From positions 186,001-250,000 of the forward strand of contig NZ_MKIE01000002.1 of assembly GCF_001855385.1 (NCBI RefSeq): a stretch of DNA of 64,000 nt, in the 5' to 3' direction. Both the position numbers and the translations under genes were made by a program. How positions within the stretch are numbered: position 1 is the first letter of the stretch; each line of letters starts with the position of its first letter. The notes beneath the pieces are model-generated. The model worked only from the letters and a program-made list of their open reading frames with translations. It was not told the origin of the DNA and did no database searches. The DNA is from Andreesenia angusta (GTDB lineage Bacteria > Bacillota > Clostridia > Tissierellales > Gottschalkiaceae). Of this stretch, positions 60,043 through 64,000 are shown one piece after another.

Positions 60043-61200
60043 TTATACTGCTGGACACTTAGCCACAGCATACGCTTCAGCGTTCACTGGCTTTCCGTCG
60101 AAGAATAGGAAGCCAAGAACTCCTACAGCTCCTTGAGTGCTGAATAGTTCTCTTAGCATTTGTATCGATTGAGTAGGTTTTATGTTCGCTATATACGAAC
60201 TCGCCAAGTCTCCAAATAGTATCGGTTTGGCGCTTACCCCCAAATTATCAACATATTCAGATACTACTATAGGCTTTCCGAGCAATAGCCCTACGTATTC
60301 TTTTGTCATGTCCGGTTGGAATATATACTGTCCATCTGCATCTTTCAGTTTTCTTAGAGCTGCAAGCGTCCCTCTATTCATTAGCCATATAGCATTTTTC
60401 ATATATGGTGCCTTTATGGAGTGGTATATATCTATTATCTCGTCAGCTGTTATCGCCGTTTTACTAGCTAGGTTGACGGCCACCCCACTAGTTACCAACC
60501 CAGTAGGCTGACCTGTTCCAGTCCCTTTTATGATGGCCTGCTCTGCCTTTTCCGCGAAGCTTCTAGATATCTGGTCTACTACCTCTCCAGTTATATCAAA
60601 TGAGGCTTCGTTTATAAGCTCTATTGATATTTTTGTTAAGGCCCCTAATTTGTGATGCCCTATTTCTATAAGATCATAGCTTCCATCAGTAGCTGTAACC
60701 TCCGCAAGCTCATTGGTCCATCCGGCAGTTGCTTTTCCAGTTTCGATTATTTGCTGATACTTTCCAGTGCTGTTTATCCTCTTTATCTTATTGAACAGGT
60801 CCGATGTCTCCGTGACTTTCTTTATTATGTCCTTAGAGAGCTCTGTCGGTATTATGTTTCCATCGGCTGTAGTGTCCATCTCTCCAACGGCCCTAGTTTC
60901 CCCTCTTATGAAATCTGCGAATACTGCATCTGCACTTCTCTTTTCTCCCTTGTTGGCTTTCCCGCCTTCTCCGAGTTGTCTCTGTTCTTCCTGGGCCTCT
61001 AGAGTCTGGTCTATTCTTGCTATCTCCGACTTTATCTCTTTGTATCTAGTGCTCTCTTTCTGGTCGAACGACCTCTTCTCTGTTTTGGTTTTCTCCACCA
61101 TGCTCTCCATCTCTTCTATAAGGCTGTTTCTAGTTTCCAAGACTTCCGGCATCGCTCTAGTCTCTAGCTCTATGTTTTTAAGTGCTATTTCTCTTTTCAT
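60043..61200 (-). CDS. HK97-family major capsid protein
   Basis: 385 aa. N-terminal coiled-coil delta domain (about 1-100: EEMESMVEKTKTEKRSFDQK) followed by the HK97 shell fold, with IIPTELSKDIIKKVTETSDL, GKATAGWTNELAEV, GTGTGQPTGLV and the late FGDLASSYIAN. The delta domain is probably removed by the protease encoded upstream. Confidence 0.95.
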   Translation of the reverse strand: MKREIALKNIELETRAMPEVLETRNSLIEEMESMVEKTKTEKRSFDQKESTRYKEIKSEIARIDQTLEAQEEQRQLGEGGKANKGEKRSADAVFADFIRGETRAVGEMDTTADGNIIPTELSKDIIKKVTETSDLFNKIKRINSTGKYQQIIETGKATAGWTNELAEVTATDGSYDLIEIGHHKLGALTKISIELINEASFDITGEVVDQISRSFAEKAEQAIIKGTGTGQPTGLVTSGVAVNLASKTAITADEIIDIYHSIKAPYMKNAIWLMNRGTLAALRKLKDADGQYIFQPDMTKEYVGLLLGKPIVVSEYVDNLGVSAKPILFGDLASSYIANIKPTQSIQMLRELFSTQGAVGVLGFLFFDGKPVNAEAYAVAKCPAV

Positions 61201-61201
61201 T

Positions 61202-61930
61202 TTATGACCACCTTTCTTTTAGCTCTCTGATTTCTTCTTCATATTCTGAATATTCTTTTTCCCTGTCCTCTTCGCTTCCCTCGTACTCTTCTTTCTTAAC
61301 CACGTGGTCGTGGCCGCACTCGCAGTCTTCAGTAGGCTCTTTTTCTCTTTCTGCTCCACAGCTTTCGCAAACATACTCTTCTTCCGTCTGCTCTTCTTGC
61401 TTTGTCGCTTCACTGTTGTCTTCTATAGTGGCCTCGAACTCTTCGCTTCTGGTTTCGGTCATTATATCTCTTCCTCTGGCCTCTATGGATGTAGCCATAT
61501 ATGCCGGAGTTTTGTCGAGTATCGATACCTCTTCGAGCTCCAGCTCTCTTACGTTTCTTCTTTGCAATCCTTCCGGCGTGTCTTCCCAATCATCTTTAAG
61601 TGCCCTGAAGCCGAAAGACCAACCTCTAAGCTCTCCATTTTTGGCTTTATCTATTATTTCCTCGTCTGTTACTGTCGCTGTTGCACGTAGGCCTACATTA
61701 TCTTCTCTGAGCTTGAGGTTTCCCTCTTTTATGGAGCCGAGCTTGCGATTTTTGTCATGGTTAAACAGCAGATTGACATCGTCAGCATTATCTAAGGCTC
61801 TTTGAAATGTCCTTGGGGCAACCCTTTCTATGAACTTCCCTTTTGGAGACGGTAGCTCTCTACTGTCCCGGTCTGTTACATTTACATATCCATCAAGAAT
61901 TACTTGATTGTTTCTCACCTCTATTCGCAT
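61202..61930 (-). CDS. HK97-family prohead protease with zinc-ribbon-like tail
   Basis: 242 aa. The S78-type protease domain (about 1-160) has NLLFNHDKNRKLGS (catalytic His) and ELRGWSFGF (catalytic Ser). Beyond it lies an unusual acidic extension holding CESCGAE and DCECGHDH, a zinc-ribbon-like Cys/His set, then a Glu/Lys/Tyr-rich end. It matures the capsid. ATG 61930 has AAAGGAGGTG before it and overlaps the portal gene by 38 bp. Confidence 0.9.
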   Translation of the reverse strand: MRIEVRNNQVILDGYVNVTDRDSRELPSPKGKFIERVAPRTFQRALDNADDVNLLFNHDKNRKLGSIKEGNLKLREDNVGLRATATVTDEEIIDKAKNGELRGWSFGFRALKDDWEDTPEGLQRRNVRELELEEVSILDKTPAYMATSIEARGRDIMTETRSEEFEATIEDNSEATKQEEQTEEEYVCESCGAEREKEPTEDCECGHDHVVKKEEYEGSEEDREKEYSEYEEEIRELKERWS

Positions 61931-63152
61931 CTTCTTCACCTCCTTTCCCATCGCTTTTCTCTATCGAGTTTGTTTTATTGGTATTAGGAGTATATATCTC
62001 CTTTGTTTTCGGATTGTAGAGAACATCCTGAAGCCCTAGCTTTATGAAGTCTAGATTTAGTGGCGCAAGGTCTTCCCTGTACCTAACTTCATCTATCTGC
62101 ATAATCCCATTTTTGACGGCCAACTCGTATGCCTTATACCTTTTCTCCATATCGCCTTTCAGCAGGTCTTTCGTGTCAAACGCAAAATAAAAAGACTTCT
62201 TTTCACTAGGCAAAAGCAAGTCTTTGTTGAGCGCAGTCTCTATGGCTTTCAGTATGGGCAGTATCGCTGTTTTTATGAAATTATTGTATTCCTGTTCCGT
62301 GGCCTTGCCCTCCAGGAGAGCCACCGGCACGTTGAACAGTTTGCATATTTCAGCAGAGTTGGTCTTTTTGTTCTCGTTCAGCTGCATTTCCACGCTGGTA
62401 TTGCTCGCTTCTTGGAAGTCCAGCCCTTGATTTAGAACCATAACATTATCTTCATTGTTTCCGTATAGGTTTTTCCATGCAGCTTTAAGCTGGTCCATGG
62501 CCTTTTGTTCAAGTCTGGACTGCGACTTCAGGAAGCCTTTCTTGTTTCCGCCAGTCTTGACCAGTACGTTTTCGAACACTAGGGCATTGTAGGCAACTGA
62601 CAGTATCATGTTGTTTTCTTCAATCACACCTTTACCAGTTACCCCGTTTTTGGTTTTTCTCGTTACCTTTACGAACTCGAAATCTCTGTACCTGATTCCA
62701 TTTACGAAAATATCGTAGTCCTTGAATATCGGATCCGGACTCTCATTTACGCTTATATAGTCGCTGTCGACCCTATGTATCGACTTAACTTTATTTCTAG
62801 AGCGATTTATATAGGCGTATCCATTTCCGTTAAGCAGGTAGTCCTCCACTATGGCTTTCTTGAATTGAAAGCCGTCTAGCATGTCGCCTGTTTCATCATT
62901 CAGTAGGGCCACCCTGTGGTCTTCTGTCGAGTGAACAGAGTCTCCCGTGTCCGTATATAAAGTTATTGGAAGAGTGGCTACAGTGTTCGCTATAAGCTCT
63001 ACGCACGATGCTACAGACGGAATATTCATGGCTTGGCTTTTGGTTATGTCGCTTCCAGTGCCGCCGAATTTCAGCACTAGCTCCTCTAGTGTCATTCTGG
63101 TCTCTGTTTTATCTCTTCCTACGAGAGTTCCCAGCCGTTTAAATATCCCCAA
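61893..63152 (-). CDS. HK97-family portal protein
   Basis: 419 aa. The VELIANTVATLPITLYTDTG, YLLNGNGYAYINR, GKGVIEENNMILS and FNVPVALLEGKATEQEYNNF motifs are those of the phage portal superfamily. Forms the dodecameric vertex through which DNA is packed. The C-terminal end is basic-acidic and overlaps the protease gene. Confidence 0.94.
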   Translation of the reverse strand: MGIFKRLGTLVGRDKTETRMTLEELVLKFGGTGSDITKSQAMNIPSVASCVELIANTVATLPITLYTDTGDSVHSTEDHRVALLNDETGDMLDGFQFKKAIVEDYLLNGNGYAYINRSRNKVKSIHRVDSDYISVNESPDPIFKDYDIFVNGIRYRDFEFVKVTRKTKNGVTGKGVIEENNMILSVAYNALVFENVLVKTGGNKKGFLKSQSRLEQKAMDQLKAAWKNLYGNNEDNVMVLNQGLDFQEASNTSVEMQLNENKKTNSAEICKLFNVPVALLEGKATEQEYNNFIKTAILPILKAIETALNKDLLLPSEKKSFYFAFDTKDLLKGDMEKRYKAYELAVKNGIMQIDEVRYREDLAPLNLDFIKLGLQDVLYNPKTKEIYTPNTNKTNSIEKSDGKGGEEDANRGEKQSSNS

Positions 63153-63164
63153 ATTATCACCTCC

Positions 63165-64000
63165 TTAAAAAACCTGGACAGACCAGTCCATGTCCGGCGC
63201 AAGGAATGTCTCTAGATTAAGCAGGTATACGGCATTTATTAAGCTGACCACCATATCCACTTTCCCTTGAGACTTCTTCTTGTTCACGTACATATTTTTA
63301 TTCGTGTCCTCTGTGATTTTTGCATTCTGAAAGTTCACCTCTAAAAGCTTGTTCTCTGTGTACTTGAAGCTTCTACTCAGTATTTTTTCTTGCAACAACT
63401 TTGTGGCCGGATGCAGTACCGACGAATGCTGCTTAACTTCCACAGTCTTCATTCCGGCGCTCTCCAATTTTTGAGCCGTAGACATACAGTTGAATCTATC
63501 GTAGGCCACGCCCTTGACGAATACTCCTAGCTCGTCTTCTATGGACAGAATCACGTTCTCTATGAAACCATAGTCTACTACCATGTCCCCGCAAGGGTAG
63601 CATGTCTCTTTCCTTATGTGATACTTGTAGTCTTCTTTCTCCATTCTCGACTTCTCTTCTATGCGATCCGCCGGGATGAATGCAACCGCAGTAGCTATTA
63701 TCTCTCCTTCGACCTCTGTCGCTATGGCCAGCGAACAGTTGTCGGTCGTGATTGCAAGGTCTAGCCCAAGCCATACGTTGCGGCCAGTCCAGTCAAATTC
63801 ATCTATCTTGCATTTTCTAAGGTCCTCTAGTCTTATGAATTCCTCTCCACTATTGGACGGCATAAAGTGGTTCATGTGCTTAGTCAGGAACTCTTCCCTC
63901 TCCATGGGTTTTTCTAGAGCGGCTTTTCTACTGTCCCTTATCTCGTTGTAGTTTTCCTCTATCCTAAGTGGGTTCGCCTGGTACAGTCCAGTGTCGTCCC
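63165..64000 (-). CDS. Phage terminase large subunit, N-terminal part outside window
   Basis: Only the C-terminal about 278 residues are visible; the frame runs off the right edge. The nuclease domain is recognised by WLGLDLAITTDNCSLAIATE (first acidic metal ligand), VKGVAYDRFNCM and the late KSQGKVDMVVSLINAVYL (closing Asp). The ATPase part should lie beyond the edge. The first ATG inside the window is at 63905, but upstream codons are open and family-like. Confidence 0.9.
   Translation of the reverse strand, partial: DDTGLYQANPLRIEENYNEIRDSRKAALEKPMEREEFLTKHMNHFMPSNSGEEFIRLEDLRKCKIDEFDWTGRNVWLGLDLAITTDNCSLAIATEVEGEIIATAVAFIPADRIEEKSRMEKEDYKYHIRKETCYPCGDMVVDYGFIENVILSIEDELGVFVKGVAYDRFNCMSTAQKLESAGMKTVEVKQHSSVLHPATKLLQEKILSRSFKYTENKLLEVNFQNAKITEDTNKNMYVNKKKSQGKVDMVVSLINAVYLLNLETFLAPDMDWSVQVF

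Larger units (their letters stand above)
42550..64000 (-). mobile_element. Contractile-tail (PBSX/myovirus-like) prophage, right end outside window
   Basis: Collinear minus-strand late module: terminase, portal, protease, capsid, connectors, sheath, tube, chaperone, tape measure, baseplate, fibre, DGR, sensor-like membrane protein, holins and amidase. The order matches the PBSX xkd genes but with an HK97-type head. The left boundary is placed between the miaB promoter and the amidase terminator; no att core could be identified because the other end, where integrase and early genes should be, lies beyond 64000. It could be an inducible phage or a tail-rich defective one. Confidence 0.9.

Noticed and set aside
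1-64000. CRISPR arrays, tRNA or rRNA genes, and riboswitches.
   Set aside because: I looked for regularly spaced direct repeats, tRNA-like cloverleaf ends and known riboswitch motifs near transporter and C1 genes and saw none. Tape-measure repeats (about 54.2-54.6 kb) are coding repeats.

Overview
The window reads as the chromosome of a strictly anaerobic, Gram-positive clostridial bacterium. The evidence is the conserved Firmicutes order lexA-ynbB-hfq-miaA-mutL-mutS, strong AGGAGG ribosome sites with frequent TTG/GTG starts, an A-type flavodiiron protein, corrinoid methyltransferase genes with a RACo-type activator, an OpuC-type betaine transporter and a PBSX-like prophage. No rRNA or tRNA gene was seen, so the genus is not fixed.

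Layout. 1-4.9 kb: the 3' part of a Xer-type recombinase, two small unknown genes, an EF-G-like GTPase and DAHP synthase. 4.9-12.6 kb: the minus-strand repair/RNA-modification operon mutS-mutL-miaA-hfq-ynbB-lexA, with a LexA box before lexA. 12.6-19.7 kb: pirin, a malQ-glucokinase pair, fprA, a DUF188/C_GCAxxG fusion protein and a DEAD-box helicase. 19.9-23.3 kb: a phosphonate/oxyanion ABC transporter (phnD-C-E-E type). 23.6-35.4 kb: a one-carbon island with four UroD-type corrinoid methyltransferases, one corrinoid protein, a reductive activator, a CobW GTPase, an OpuC importer and a DUF169 protein. 35.6-40.7 kb: an FAD oxidoreductase, a ClC channel, a tandem P-II-like protein and a DUF1538 membrane protein. 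40.7-42.5 kb: ricA/ylbF-miaB, normally next to mutS but here about 28 kb away. 42.55 kb to the right edge: a minus-strand contractile-tail prophage running from terminase (right, cut by the edge) to endolysin (left).

The main find is a complete diversity-generating retroelement (DGR) in the prophage tail/host-recognition region (45.5-48.5 kb). In transcription order it has an Avd-like accessory gene, a 105-bp template repeat (TR), a spacer ending in a strong hairpin terminator, a DGR-type reverse transcriptase, and a DUF6273 (C-type-lectin-like) target gene carrying a 105-bp variable repeat (VR). TR and VR differ at 11 positions, and all 11 are adenines of the TR on the coding strand. This is the signature of adenine-specific mutagenic retrohoming; it changes 10 residues of the target. 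The layout is unusual: the target lies downstream of the RT, the VR is in the middle of the target, and a terminator sits between TR and RT.

Other notable signals: a canonical A AAA AAG slippery site that joins the tail-assembly chaperone to a second reading frame ahead of the tape-measure gene; decayed remnants showing that the phn transporter and FAD-oxidoreductase unit was once duplicated, with the methyltransferase/OpuC island now lying between the copies; and the split of the miaB-ricA-mutS-mutL cluster.
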